Source of the DNA: Polytrichum commune
Taxonomy: Eukaryota; Streptophyta; Polytrichopsida; Polytrichales; Polytrichaceae
Reading direction: 5' to 3'
Assembly (NCBI GenBank): GCA_950295325.1
Contig: OX485803.1
Location: forward strand, 76,585,554 to 76,649,553
Length of the DNA stretch: 64,000 nt
Shown: positions 12,421 to 24,800 of the stretch, piece by piece
Position numbering within the stretch: position 1 is the stretch's first letter
How the letters are laid out: every line of letters begins with the position of its first letter
Position numbers and translations under genes: made by a program
The notes under the pieces: model-generated
What the model saw: only the letters and a program-made list of their open reading frames with translations
What the model was told of the DNA's origin: nothing
Databases searched by the model: none

Positions 12421-13709
12421 TATTAGGTTCTAGTAAGGGGGGAAGCCGTTGTCCCAAACGGTGGGTAAGGCTCCGGATTTTTCGGATCCCCGAAGGAGAG
12501 GTCCCTGGAGTACTCGGGAAGAGGTTTCACACACTCTCTCTCTCTCTCTCAAGGTTAGCGGCAGGGAGGCAAGCAGTAGGGGCGAAGCCCTGCTGGTTTT
12601 CCGAATCTTTTGTGAGGCCAACAGTGGGGATCGAGGGGTGAGTGCAGAAGCTGATGTGATTGCTGCCTCAGTGTGGGTATGGATGGGCAAGGTTCGGTCT
12701 AAAAAGACAGAGCTGGGAGCAGCTTGGACTCTGTGAGGTTGAGGAGATAGCTGGTTGTTGGGTTCGGAGCATTGGGAGGAGCTTCTAGTGGGAGCAGGCG
12801 CATATGTTCTCAGCTGCGCCAGGAGGCGGTACCTGGAGTGGAGGCGAAAACACTCAATGGCTCACGGAGCTAACATTCCAGCGTGTAAGTGCACCTGCAC
12901 TGAATCGCCACAGGCTAATGAACACGGGGAATTCGGGATGTGAGGCTTATCTGCAACCAGCAAGGGTGGGAATCGATGTAGAAGGAGGAGGTTGCCAACT
13001 GCATCAAATTCCCGAATCTACAAAGTCACTGGTAAGGGCTGAGGCAGCAGAACGCTGCAGATATTCGGTCTGAGGCAGAGTTACGTGCCAGCAAGGGCTC
13101 AAGCTCATTAAGAGCTGCTGCTAAAAGGTGGGGGTGGAATGTTGAATGACTCGCGCCAATGCTGTGTGGTCGAAGAATTGCTTCCATTCCTGATGTTTCG
13201 AATTCACACTGAGGGGGGAAGCTTCTACTGTTCAAACGACTTGCACTGGCCTTGGACTCAGAGGATGCATTTAGGTGAGGCTGCTGACATTCTTAGGAGT
13301 CGTATGGGAGAAGGCATTGCCTCCAGGGAGATTAGAAATTGATCACTGGGCAAGCTGGTTGATGAATTACTGGACAATCTACAGCCGGGAGGAGGTCCGA
13401 GCCAATGATGGGCGGGCCAGGTAGAGGCCTACTACCTGAATGACCAGGGTGTTGGTTTAAACAGAGGGAATGAATTCTGCCGAAATTACTCGTTGGTCGG
13501 AGTGTAATAGCTGGGGACAGTCGAGACATTCGACCACATTACAGGGTGACTTGGCCGTGGCTAGGGCAGCAGATAGTTAGTGGGATCAATTAATTAATTG
13601 GTTAGAGTAGTGGTAGGATTAGTGAGTAGGTTAAACCCATATTGTTAGGCTGAGTTGGAATCGAGTAGTTAGTGTTGATTACATTGTGGAGCTTATGAAT
13701 TGAGGGAGA
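12421..13709. other. GC-rich non-coding island of unknown nature
   Basis: A 1.3-kb stretch clearly richer in G and C than its surroundings, with short uninformative frames on both strands and a (CT)n tract near 12535-12552. The purine tract GAGGGAGAA at its right edge is followed by TGTCAAATTC, which looks like a polypurine tract next to an LTR start. It may be the 3' internal region of an LTR retrotransposon. Confidence 0.3.
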
Positions 13710-13858
13710 ATGTCAAATTCTATTGGAAGATCACGGTGGTGAGTCAAGCACAAAGTGTGAAGTATTTTTAAATATTGATTACTTTGTGCTTTGTGGAATA
13801 AAGAAGTTTGTGTTTGGAATATTATTGTTGGAGTGTTGGAAGCTGGATCGAGAGACCA
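13710..13858 (+). repeat. Possible short LTR (TG...CA) next to a primer-binding-like site
   Basis: Begins TGTCAAATTC after a purine tract, contains AATAAAG, and ends GAGACCA. After a few bases comes TGGTAACAGC, which resembles the plant initiator-tRNA primer-binding site TGGTATCAGAGC. No second LTR copy is in the window, so the call is tentative. Confidence 0.3.
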
Positions 13859-15559
13859 AGGGGGGTGGTAACAGCATGTGAGCCATGGGCTCTCACCCGG
13901 ACTACGACGCATAAGGGTGGGGGTTTATGGCTGACAACCTAAAAGTTGGTTCTAAAAACATGGCCTTCACACCATCGACATTATCTAGTGCCGAGCCTAG
14001 TTGGCAAATGATGTGGCATGGTTTAAAAGTGGAGGTTTAAAGCCTCAAGCACCGACCCTCCCATCGGTACCTAGACTTGAGGCAAGAATGTAGGAGCCTT
14101 AAAAGTGTCGCCTCCCGCCCTTGTGATTGGTTGCTTTTAGTCTTAGCTATGAGGGCACGAGGAGTTCCTTTAACAAAAACCGATGGTAAGATAAATGAGT
14201 AGTAAGACATTTGGGGGTGGGACAAAAACTATCCAACATTCATTGCTTGGTAGATAAAACCATGAACATGTGTGAAAGCTACTTAACTAAAACCTACTCA
14301 AAAATCTCTGGTGCAAGTTCTTGTAGGTGCATTGGGATAGCCGAACGCCTCCGCTATAACCGAGGGAGATTTACCCGGTTTTTAGGAAAGACTTTGGTTA
14401 TTTGGTAAAGTCAGGTGGGGAGGGGGCATTATCTTAGGAGTGGGAGTTAACTCTTGCTTGCACATAATCCAACCACAGTCCTGACATGAGAAGCCGATGA
14501 GAAGCCACAACATGCAACCTTCCAAATTTTAGTTATTCTTTTACACAGTTAACTTAGACCCACTTTTTTTCCCACAAGGTGTGCACCACCTTGACTCCAA
14601 AAACCCTTGTTTCAATGTGGCATATAGATATTTGACGGAGTCATAAACTTGCAACTTCACTAGGGCTGGAGATCAATAATTTGATTCCAGTGCTGGAATG
14701 TGATTTCCACATGTAAGCAAGGTTTTTGGCTTTGACAACTACATCACGGGTCTCGCTAGAGAAAACTTTGGAAGCCACATTTGCATATGTGGTTTCCAGT
14801 ACCTTATTTCCGTTCTTGAGTGTCACAACTTCATGATATAGATGTTCATGTAGGGAAAGACCATGTATTCCTATAGTACAGTTTGTACAGTAAATTTCTA
14901 TTGTGTACTGTTACAAATTGTACATTGTTACGTACCAAATTCAACTACACATGCAAAACAAATTATTACTTTAAGAAAATAACCCTTAACCCTAACAAAG
15001 ATTGAGGTGACATGGCTGCCCCAGAGGGCGGCATTTCGGGAAGAAGCTATAAGCCTCGTCCTCGATAAACAGCCCAGATAACACAGGCAGTGTTATGCTG
15101 GCCCCTTGTTATCAAATGAGAGATTTGCGTATTGTTTTGATGAGATTGTTACATGCCCAATTCCACGACACATGCACAAAATTTTATCATCGAACTCACA
15201 ATAGTCAAACTCACAATAGATAGCCCAGATAACATAGGCAGTGTTGTATTGGCCCGTGATAGCTCATGACTATGATGAGAGATGCACTCTGCTCAAAAGC
15301 ATGAAATGGACACAACTATATCTGTACATATTTCCAGCACCTTCAATTTACAAAAACAGTGTGTACATCCTTGGCAGAGCCACTTGTTTCCACATGAATA
15401 CTATTTCTCCAAGGAACTGCGGATCCCATGATCAAATGGCTCCCTATTCATGTCTGTGCTAAAGCACTGAGCTTATTTTTCTATATCTGTGAGGAACAAC
15501 ACCAGAAAAGATACCGATCTTCAGAATCTTACAACCACAGGGACCAACTTTTATGGTCA
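13859..15559. other. Intergenic, no confident gene
   Basis: Mixed sequence with short frames only. A 61-codon minus-strand frame at 14641-14826 has ordinary composition, but I recognise no domain and see no flanking exon. The last part is probably the 3' UTR of the dehydrogenase gene. Confidence 0.35.
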
Positions 15560-17712
15560 TCAAAGGTTGAACATGACCTTGATAGCACTCCCACCCTTGG
15601 CACTAGTTGCAAACGCATCAACGACATCCTTCTGGTTGAATCCGAAGCGGTGAGTGATAAGGGGTTTGACATCAATGCGACCACTGCTAATGAGGTCCAA
15701 ACACAATGGATATGTGTTGCGGTATCGGAAAACACCAAAAATGTCCACTTCCCTGTTGCACACAAAGTCTTAAAAGAGTCAGGCCATAAACACAAATTTA
15801 TCTATCCTTCAACATGCTATCATCAAAATATACTTATCCATGATATACATTCCAGTCAACTGATACTCTTAGCCACAATCTGTCTGACAATTTGAAAACA
15901 TCCACCAGCTGCACTAAATATTGTCAATGCAGATTGTGGACCACCCACAAATTGCAGAAGAGGAAATCTGTTTACAAATAACCAAAATAAACCTTCCATG
16001 GAAAAAAAGTGTAAAAAAAAGCAAAAACAAGTCATTGCAATACCATCATCCCTGACATTTCAATTAAATTTGTACCTACACAGAGATCAATTAACATGAA
16101 AGATAAGTGTAGGAAATTACCGTGCGGCAGCTGGTGTGAGGGGCACAGTCATTTCGTTATGACCCATGCCAACAAGACAAACACGTCCACCAGATCGAGT
16201 GGCTCTTAAGGCCGTGTTCATGCTCTTGTTGAGTCCAACACAGTCGATTGTGACGTCGATGTCTGCTTTCATCTGCTTCTTCAGTGCGAGGACCTCCGCA
16301 TCCACATCCTGTTACAAAAGTACTGTTTTAGCGCATATAATGTGATGCAAAAAGCTCCATACATTGAGATTTCGATCCACTTTTGTGGTGCATATTATCC
16401 TAAAAAACACCTGTAGATAGTAAATACAACAGTAGTATGGGATATAGGATAGTCATCCTATCTCCAAAGTCAGAAACACCGTACATTTTCATTTGTGGAT
16501 AGCAAGACTGTGCCATTAGCACCCATCTCTTGCGCAACTTTCAAGCGCTCAGCCGAAATATCGGCAATGATAACCTTGGGACTCCCAAAAGCATGAGCGG
16601 TGAGCAATGTGACCAATCCAATTGGCCCTGCTCCTAAGATCAAGACTTTTGTGGTTGGCCCAACTTTCGCCCGATTACATGCATGCACTCCCACACTTAG
16701 AGGCTCGCACATGGCACCTTCCTCGAGGGTAACATTATCTGGGAGCTTGAAACACATGTCAGCTGGATGCAAAACCTGGTTGCATACACAAAAACACCAT
16801 TCTTGTAAGAAAAATTTCTTAACAACCCTCCTCTGACAATGCCAAAAAGAATGAATATATATATGTGTATACATATATATAGATATAGATATAGATACAC
16901 ACACACATATATGTGTGTGTGTGTGTCTGTGTGTATGTGTTGGAGCTGAAAAACATTCTTACATAATTGGCGAGCGATCCATGAACAGGGGGTGTGGCAA
17001 AGAACTCCATCTCTGGGCACAAATTGTAGAAGCCTTCTTTGCACATGTTACATTTGTTGCAAGCAATGCCGGGTTCAAGGGCCACACGGTCACCCACAGC
17101 CAAGTTTTTCACCCCCTTGCCGACCTCTTCAATGACTCCGGCACATTCATGTCCAATGACCATAGGCTCCTTCACTATGTAGTCTCCACACCGCAAGTGC
17201 TGTAACAACAATTCAATGTCAAAACCAAGATTCGTTTTCATACAAAGTTGTGTTGAGAATATATTAAGAAACTGTTAGCAATCCGCATTTCATAATGGGT
17301 ATAAAGTCCTCAGGTTTGATTCTACCTTCACATAATGGACATCGCTGCCACATATCCCAACAGCTTTAATTCCCACCTTCACCTGGTGATCTCCTGTCAG
17401 AAAAAAAAATTAAAATGTGTGAAACGATGTAGTCTTGAAGCATGGCATTGCAAGCTCTGAATTTGAGAGACAAACCTCCTGCCAGAATGAAAAGAATGTG
17501 TATGCGACACTGTAATATTAAAGCTTGGCATTGCTAGCAACACTAATCAACACAATGCAAGGTCAAGAATTGAGAGACAAACCAAGAACAGAAGGCAGCT
17601 TGTAAGGCTCCACTCTCAAATTATCGATGCCACAAACATAAGCTGCGAGATTTGTAGCTTCCGAGTGGTGCACAGGCACGTTGCTCACTCTTGCCTCCCC
17701 ATCCGCACCCAT
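15560..17712 (-). CDS. SDH: Sorbitol dehydrogenase (L-iditol 2-dehydrogenase), 6 exons
   Basis: NAD-dependent, zinc-containing polyol dehydrogenase that oxidises sorbitol and related polyols to ketoses; expected in the cytosol. Exons (minus): 17712-17583, 17393-17326, 17199-16963, 16775-16485, 16308-16121, 15752-15560. All junctions are GT-AG and the phases agree, giving 368 aa, close to the usual 364 or so. Catalytic zinc site: GICGSDVHY and GHECAG. Structural zinc cysteines: CNKCNMC then NLC. Rossmann fold: GAGPIGLVT with an acidic residue in VIIADIS, which favours NAD over NADP. The C-terminus ITHRFGF...AIKVMFNL matches the plant family. Intron 3 contains a long AT/GT microsatellite (about 16855-16940). 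The gene lies head-to-tail downstream of the GARS gene, 1.2 kb apart. Confidence 0.95.
16855..16940. repeat. AT/GT microsatellite in SDH intron 3
   Basis: Alternating purine-pyrimidine runs (TATATA, GATATA repeats, CACACA, GTGTGT) just downstream of the donor of the 237-nt exon. It is a simple repeat with Z-DNA-prone composition. Confidence 0.85.
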
Positions 17713-18874
17713 CTTTGCTCACCTCTACAACTTACACTCTTGCTCTCCAGAGACAGTGAACAACAAGCCCAAAATAATAACAACTGTGCAAGATTGCAGA
17801 TATGATTGGGAATTAATAGACTTGAGAGAGATATCACAACAAAGACATTGCATCAATAGAAAGAGTTCCCGATCACAAGAGTTAAGTTTGAAGAGACTTA
17901 ACATCATCTAAACTATGTGTAGAACATGCAGTTGTGCACCTTTCTTGATCTTCAGCAAACTTTTTGCATGGATAAGGACATCAGATTAGTCAAAAGATAA
18001 GAACAATCTGTAACTAGAGTTACAACCCCATGGTGGCGTTACTAATTTTGCTGCAATTAGTTAAAGTCTATCTTGTCTGACTGACACAAAGCTAACCACA
18101 AAGCTTCTCTTCCTCAACTATTCAAGGCATCATCTTCAAAGTTTGCATGGATCCCGAAAAACAAGACACATATTGAGCATTATAGAGTCCTACAGGATAA
18201 TATGGCTCATCACGAAGCAACATAGTGAGACCGAAATCATATCAGGAATTTAAAACTTTATTTGATAGGCCTCTTCTGCCAAATGGTGGTTGTAGATTCT
18301 TAGGAGAAGTACAGTTCTTTCCAGGGTGAACAACATGGGCACACTCCAACTAAAGTTGCACCTCCTTCAGAAATCCAAAGACGACAACTTAAATTACCTT
18401 CATGCTCAAAACAATTGACCAATTGAAGATTGGATTCAGCAATCACTCTCGACACAAGTTGAAATGACCTTCTGCAAGGTTCCTCTATCAAAATGTCGTA
18501 TGAATATGCTGCTCTTTGGAAAGAACAAAAACTCCCCGGGTTCAAAAGCTCAAAAGAACAAAACTTGTTGGACAACATCGAGAAGGTTAATTGCCATTGT
18601 ACAAACCACTTGGCTCGCATTCCCTCTCGAACTCAGGGAAGACTCTTTTCCAATGAATGATAGAGAACAAGCAACGAGTACTAAAGCCTCGATCTTGAAA
18701 CCCTAAACCCTAAAGGTTGCAACTGCCGAGGTTACTCTCTGAAACTGATTACGGCAACGCGTCAACAGGGTTGAGGTGGAGGACAAAGAAACTTTGCTTT
18801 AAACATCTGCTCAGCTGGATGAAATTGCGAGAAAAAAACATGAATATGATTTCCCTCTTCCGAGATTCACTCTA
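17713..18874. other. Intergenic: SDH promoter and GARS 3' region
   Basis: No coding signal. A telo-box-like motif lies at 18698-18714. Reading frames here are short and show no family signature. Confidence 0.4.
18698..18714 (+). promoter_or_regulatory. Telo-box-like motif (tandem AAACCCTAA)
   Basis: Reads AAACCCTAAACCCTAAA. Telo-boxes are known cis-elements of plant promoters of growth- and biosynthesis-related genes. Its position about 1 kb upstream of the SDH start and about 160 bp past the GARS stop makes the target unclear. Confidence 0.4.
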
Positions 18875-20503
18875 TTATGATTGCACCTCCTGCAACCGTG
18901 ACACAGCTCTCCATCCGATATCTCGCCTGCAAAAACCCTCAGGCCATTCGATCTCATCCACTGCCTTGTAGGCTTTGCGTTGGGCTTCCGCAATATCTTT
19001 CCCCACAGCGGTGATTCCAAGCACACGCCCTCCGGAAGCCACAACATGGCCCTCGGAATCCACGGTGGTGCCTGCATGGAAAACCTTAACCCCGTCCGAA
19101 CTGACCTCCGCTGCATCCAAATTCTTAATCCTTGAGCCTTTAATATAAGCTCCGGGGTAGCCATTCGCAGCCATAACAACCAAAAGGGCAGGATCCTCGG
19201 CCCATTCCAATTGAACCCCCTTAAGCTCCCCTTTGCAAGCAGATAACAATACTTTTGCCAAATCTGACCTAAACCGCATCATAAGCACCTGGCATTCGGG
19301 GTCACCGAACCTGACATTGTATTCCAAAAGTTTAGGTAACCCTGTCTTCTTTTCGATGATAACCCCTGCATACAAAACCCCTACATATTTGCAATTTTCA
19401 GCCACCATCCCCTTAACGGTGGGGTAGATGATGGACTCCATCACATGATCCTGAAGGGATGGGGTAAGGGCCGGAGCAGGTGAGTAAGCACCCATTCCTC
19501 CAGTATTTGGTCCGGTATCTCCATCACCAACTCTTTTATGGTCCTGTGCAGATGCCAAAGGGATGGCATTCTCACCATCCACTAATGCGAAAAATGAAAC
19601 CTCCTCGCCATCAAGAAACTCTTCCACAAGCACTAATCCACCAGCTAACCCAAACTCACTCCGAACCAACATAGAGTCCACCGCATCATAAGCTTCCTGT
19701 AATTCTAATGCAACCACCACACCTTTACCTGCCGCTAACCCATCCGCCTTCACCACAATTGGCACACCTTGCTGCTTAATATACTCTTTCGCCTCTTCAG
19801 GGTTAGTAAATGTCGCGTACTTCGCTGTGGGGATTTCGTATTTGTCACATAGCCTCTTCATAAAATCCTTCGAGCCTTCGAGTGCTGCGGCTGCCGCGGA
19901 AGGGCCGAACGCAGGGAACCCCGCGGCAGTCAGGTCATCCACTAACCCTGCCACCAGAGGTGCCTCCGGACCAACAACCACAAGACCTACCCCAAAATCT
20001 TTGCAAAACTGGATGACTGCATTGCTGTCAGTGACATCGATTCCAACACATTCTGCATCTCCAGACATGGCGATTCCTGCATTTCCTGGAGCACAGAAAA
20101 CCTTGCTACATGAAGCTGACCGTTGTAAACCATAGCACAGGCTGTGCTCTCTGCCTCCCCCACCGATGACGAGAACAGGGATGTTGATGCCATCCTTATT
20201 ACTTGAATCTTCTTGTTGCAATCCTACAACCTTGATGCCCCTGTTACATTTCCTCCTATCTGCAAAATGTGAATTCTTCCCCAAAAGAAATCCTAATGGA
20301 TTGTCGAGGCTGAACCTGAACCCTGAATTGCGATAAGAAACAGCGCCAAACAAGAGGCTGAAAGAAGTATTAGTTTGGTAACATTGCAATGATGATGCCT
20401 GGACAGAGATAAGGGATTTCGATCGGTAATCGTTGCAAAAAGAATTCGACACCGGCGCCAGAATGGCGCTGGTCCTCTGTATGCAGCATCCAGACATCAT
20501 CAT
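18875..20503 (-). CDS. PUR2: Glycinamide ribonucleotide synthetase (phosphoribosylamine-glycine ligase), plastid
   Basis: Second enzyme of de novo purine synthesis: ATP-dependent joining of glycine to 5-phosphoribosylamine. Single exon, 542 aa from the ATG at 20503 (the open frame continues a few codons upstream without another ATG). The first 105 or so residues are rich in Ser, basic residues and few acidic ones, as in a plastid transit peptide. The core starts at PVLVIGGGGREHSLCYGLQ. ATP-grasp signatures are intact: IVVKADGLAAGKGVVVA, ASAQDHKRVGDGDTGPNTGG, and LLEYNVRFGDPECQ with metal/ATP ligands. The length matches plant GARS. Plant GARS is monofunctional, as here. No frame break is seen, so the gene is probably functional. 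Confidence 0.96.
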   Translation of the reverse strand: MMMSGCCIQRTSAILAPVSNSFCNDYRSKSLISVQASSLQCYQTNTSFSLLFGAVSYRNSGFRFSLDNPLGFLLGKNSHFADRRKCNRGIKVVGLQQEDSSNKDGINIPVLVIGGGGREHSLCYGLQRSASCSKVFCAPGNAGIAMSGDAECVGIDVTDSNAVIQFCKDFGVGLVVVGPEAPLVAGLVDDLTAAGFPAFGPSAAAAALEGSKDFMKRLCDKYEIPTAKYATFTNPEEAKEYIKQQGVPIVVKADGLAAGKGVVVALELQEAYDAVDSMLVRSEFGLAGGLVLVEEFLDGEEVSFFALVDGENAIPLASAQDHKRVGDGDTGPNTGGMGAYSPAPALTPSLQDHVMESIIYPTVKGMVAENCKYVGVLYAGVIIEKKTGLPKLLEYNVRFGDPECQVLMMRFRSDLAKVLLSACKGELKGVQLEWAEDPALLVVMAANGYPGAYIKGSRIKNLDAAEVSSDGVKVFHAGTTVDSEGHVVASGGRVLGITAVGKDIAEAQRKAYKAVDEIEWPEGFCRRDIGWRAVSRLQEVQS

Positions 20504-21875
20504 CGTTGGGAGCACTTCCAAATGTTGAGTCGACCAAAAAGCTCAAATGAGAAAATCCCCAGCACTACTTAAGCTTAGTGCCTACACTGCTCTTAAGTGA
20601 AGGGCATCAGCTACATCGGAAGTGAGATTGACGACATAGTGCTAGAGTTGTTGCAGCAGAACTTCATCTGCAACTGCAATCTAGAATGGTATGAGTTAAA
20701 TTAGCATCTGAAGGTTTGAAGTTGAATGCAACAATGAATGAGTTATCTTATTACCCTAATAAAGGAAGTTTTTACCAGGAATCTAAATGAGATTTGTCTG
20801 AGAAGGGGTTGTTCTCTCTCATCCCCCGAATTGAGGCTTGGCCTTGGGAGTGGGGGCCACTTAATAGTTATCGAGACGCGAGAGAGTCGAGACGTCAAGA
20901 CTGTGGATGCTCATGGGTTTAGGGTTTCGGGGATTTGGGTTTAGGTACCTCACTGCCTTCCATGGACACTTCAATTTGCCATGAATAAAAGCACCGTCTT
21001 CCTGGGCGGTTCCGAATCTGACGATTGATATTAATCCATTTCCAAAGTAGAGTTCGACAAAGGTGGCAGTTCTCCTGATTTATTGCCTGTTTTCGACAAA
21101 TTGTGAAATAGTTGTGAAATAATGGACATAATCTCCGTCGAAGCCACCTAGGTAGGACAGGTAGTACAGTTTTAGGCAATTATCCAATCTTGGAGAGGGG
21201 GGCAGGATGGATTGTTGGTGAATTCCTCCAGATATTTTACATACTATGGCAGCAGGGTTTTCAAGACCAAATGGACCAAGTTTCATAATCTTGCTTTAGG
21301 AAGTACGACAATGAAAAAAGGATTCACAAAAGCTAGGCTTCTGCATTGCTACTTGCTGCAGCACTGTGTCCAATATGATTCAAATAACTTTTTGTAATTC
21401 TTATGTCAATCTTGGAACTTTATCCCAACCTTCAGTCTGAACACTTGTTGGGTCATGTGTTACGTGCATACTCTTTACAAGAAGTACAGTTCTTCAGATA
21501 AATTACAAACCCTTCCAAGAGATTTATGAACCCTTAAAAGCCCCTTTCGTGCACACAAAACATGGAGACAAACAGCACATCATAACTGAACCTTTCACTA
21601 GAAGACCTTTCAACTTTTTCCATAAATAGTGGAAACAGGAGCAAGGGTGTGGTGCTTTTGACATGACTTCCGCACCATACAGCACTTACATTCTTAATCC
21701 CACAGTCCAACATGAATTTCACTTTTCAACTCTTCTCCCTCCAAGTCCGTATTGCATTCATGACTTCCAAAAGTGGGCCCATGAAAAACATTTACCTAAG
21801 TTACGCATCATGATAGAATTGGAATTCATACAAGGTCCATGTATTTTTTATATTACTCAATACTTTTTGACCTAG
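20504..21875. other. Intergenic: GARS promoter and SMYD4-like 3' region
   Basis: About 1.4 kb without a coding block. A telo-box-like motif at 20915-20927 lies about 415 bp upstream of the GARS ATG. The right part (21500-21875) is likely 3' UTR or downstream DNA of the SET-domain gene. Confidence 0.4.
20915..20927 (-). promoter_or_regulatory. Telo-box (AAACCCTAAACCC) upstream of GARS
   Basis: On the gene strand this reads AAACCCTAAACCC, preceded by a related CCTAAACCC. Telo-boxes often occur near the start of plant housekeeping and biosynthetic genes, which suits a purine-synthesis gene. The link is by position only. Confidence 0.5.
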
Positions 21876-24800
21876 TCATGTACTTGCAGCAAGGTTAACT
21901 GCCTTGTGGAGATAGCCTTGAAATGGCAACATGGACAGGAAATCTGGGCCATAATGAATAGCCATAACATGGTCAGCAAGTGTCAAGTTCGTCCGGGCTT
22001 CCTCTGTGTGGCCGGCCAAAATTGTAACGGACACCAACTTCAGCCGCTCGTTAGCCACCGCGATGTGATCTTTGCCATAGATGATTTCAAGAATCTGTAC
22101 AAGGTGTCAAAGAATTTACAATATTACAATTTCACAGCAACCAGACTCTAGATTGCAACATTAATTTCTCAGAATACTCATGCAAACTGATGTGGTTTTA
22201 CTAAAGACTTAGGTATACCTTAATCTGTTCATTGCAATGTGGAATGGCATCTTGAGGTTGACCAGCAGCACATAATACTTGCGCACAGAAATCTTCAGCC
22301 TGCAAGGTTCCACTTACCAACATGTCAATTTTCAATCTCCCTGAACATCCTCCAGCCCTCTCAATGCATAAAATACATCTTATGTGAAATGACAAGGAGT
22401 CAAACTTCAACAAACCTTGGCAACTTCCTTCGAAGATGCATGGAAGATATCCCGGCATTGGGTTATGATTTGCAGTGCTCCTTGTACAAGTCGCTTTGGG
22501 TCTTTCTGTGATTGTAGTTCTGATTGAGCTCTGAAATACACATAGAATGCATTTTTCATATCAAAGCCATTGAGCACATTCAAATACACTTCTATGGTGC
22601 GTTCAGGACAAGTAAGATAATAAGAATCAGAGAATCTCTCCATTTTCTTCACTTTTGCGTTGAAACTGCATGTAGATACCTTTCCAGCTTGCTCAAAACC
22701 TCTTTTGCCACATTCGTAGCATGTTTAAGATTGATTGTTGTATCACATACCATGCATCGGCCTGCTCCCCATTTACACCCCTGCAAGAAGGAAGTATTGT
22801 CTGAGGAAGTATTGTCTAAGACTACATCAAAAACTCACAGAAAAACTGACAGATCCAACAGACAGCTTCCTTCATATGTGCAAATCCCCATTTCCACCCT
22901 GCAAGAAGGAAGTATTGTTGTGTATTTCACAACACTAGATGATCCATCCCAGAACATATTCCACCTCAAACTGATCCAACAACAACCCAGTTCATAGTCC
23001 AAATAAATGACTACATCAGCTCAGATTTGATTGAAGAAAACTGCTGATTCTGGAAACATGTTAAAATACAAGACACTCCTCCCATCTCTCAAAGTACAAA
23101 AGGCACCATGATTCCTTACTTTTCAACACTACAGTCAATTGAGTGGCATATGGACACAAGGCCAACCAAGAGGATTGGCGTAGGGTGCTGTCTGGTTCCA
23201 CACAAAATAATTAGTTCATGAAAGAAATCTGCCACGTGTATGCCTCACATTGGTCAAGGCCCTTTTTCTTTTACTTACCAGTGATGTTACATTTATGACG
23301 TCAGAGGCTGTTTGTAACACTTTGGAGCCTGGCACCACTCCATTACAGCCCATCCTGGAACAGCGGAAGGCAAACAATAACAAATCAGACTTGGTGACAG
23401 ACATGCAAGCAGTACATGCACATGTGAAGAAGTATTTCTCACGAAGCCAACTCTGCCTCTCTTCACGCCCTGTTTCTCCGACCTGTACAGCACAGAAAAT
23501 TGTGTCCATTATACAAATCCCACAGACCTTTATAAGGATTAAGCACATCACATGTCTATCCGGAGCTATATTGACAAATCAAGGGACAGAAATGGACTAA
23601 ATTATGCTTGACATGCAAACACTTGTTTCAAAGAATATTTGTCTGCTTTCTCATAAAGTATAGAATTCTATTTTTAAATATTCCATGTTGGTATCCTCAA
23701 ATGCCAGTTGAGCTCCCTTTCTGACAACTACTTTGGTCTAGTCTGTATGTTACTTACTTGGGCTCCATAGCACAACTCAAGTGGGAAAGAGGCCTGTACT
23801 GGAACAATTGTTCGGACTCTCAGGTGTCGGTCTTGAAATGATGCATGTACATTGGGGGAGCATGAGTGGTTCATCTTACTACCCATTGCATATACTGCTT
23901 GAGCGACATTCACCTGCATTCATCTACATGTCAGAAGGCATAGCATTCTTAAGTAGCCTATTCAGGTTCTGTTGCAAATGGAAGAATTCTTAGGTGATTC
24001 AGATATCCTGAGAATTATTCCATTTGGGACGCAACTCTTCAATCAAATCTTGGTAAATGGAAGAATCCTGTGTGTCCAAAAATAGGCATCAACGATGTGT
24101 TGACTAATCAGAGCTCGCCACCTGACTATGCTCAGCATTCATGCATGTTCTCAAGGACCATGATTCTTGAAATTTTATTCATGAGGCTAGAATAGAAAAG
24201 AGAATGTCCTCACACAGGCTTAAGAATGCTATGGGTCCTTCTTCCTAACTTTGATTAATTCATAGCACATATTTACTCTCTTTGCAGCAATCCAGCAGAT
24301 GATATCAGGTATGGAAGATCAAGGAAGAGCTCTAACTTGGATCAATGTTAGGTCATCAAGCTACAAGCAAATGAGGTAATATCTAAGCATTTACATTTGC
24401 AGGACTTTTTAGTTTAACTGGCCTCCCTCTGTCTCTAAACCCCATGTTTGAGATTTGTGCCATCATTTTTTATGTCATATTTAATGAGACTATTCCAAGA
24501 GGAGGGATCGGCATTTTCTGCGAGTGCCTTCTCCCTTACCTGCTCCACTTCACACAACAAGGATTGATTGGTTCCAAGTTGTGCAATGTGTGAAGGCGGA
24601 TTATCAGCAGGGGAGTGTATGGACACAATTGCCATTGCATTTGCACGTACTTGACTTATCAAGCACACCAACTGCGCATCAACACCGCACAAACCATGGC
24701 TTCAGAGTCATGGAAACCTATGTTTGACATGAGAATGCCAAACCTATTGTTTTGACACTGAAAATAAGTTGTATGCAAGAATTAACCCACAATCTTCATT

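Noticed and set aside
15428..15895. 155-codon plus-strand frame
   Set aside because: Antisense shadow of the last sorbitol dehydrogenase exon and its 3' region.
19480..20135. Plus-strand frames across the GARS gene
   Set aside because: Shadows of the 542-codon minus-strand gene, which has intact ATP-grasp motifs.
22524..22997. 157-codon plus-strand frame
   Set aside because: Overlaps phase-consistent SMYD4-like exons on the other strand and has no known motif.
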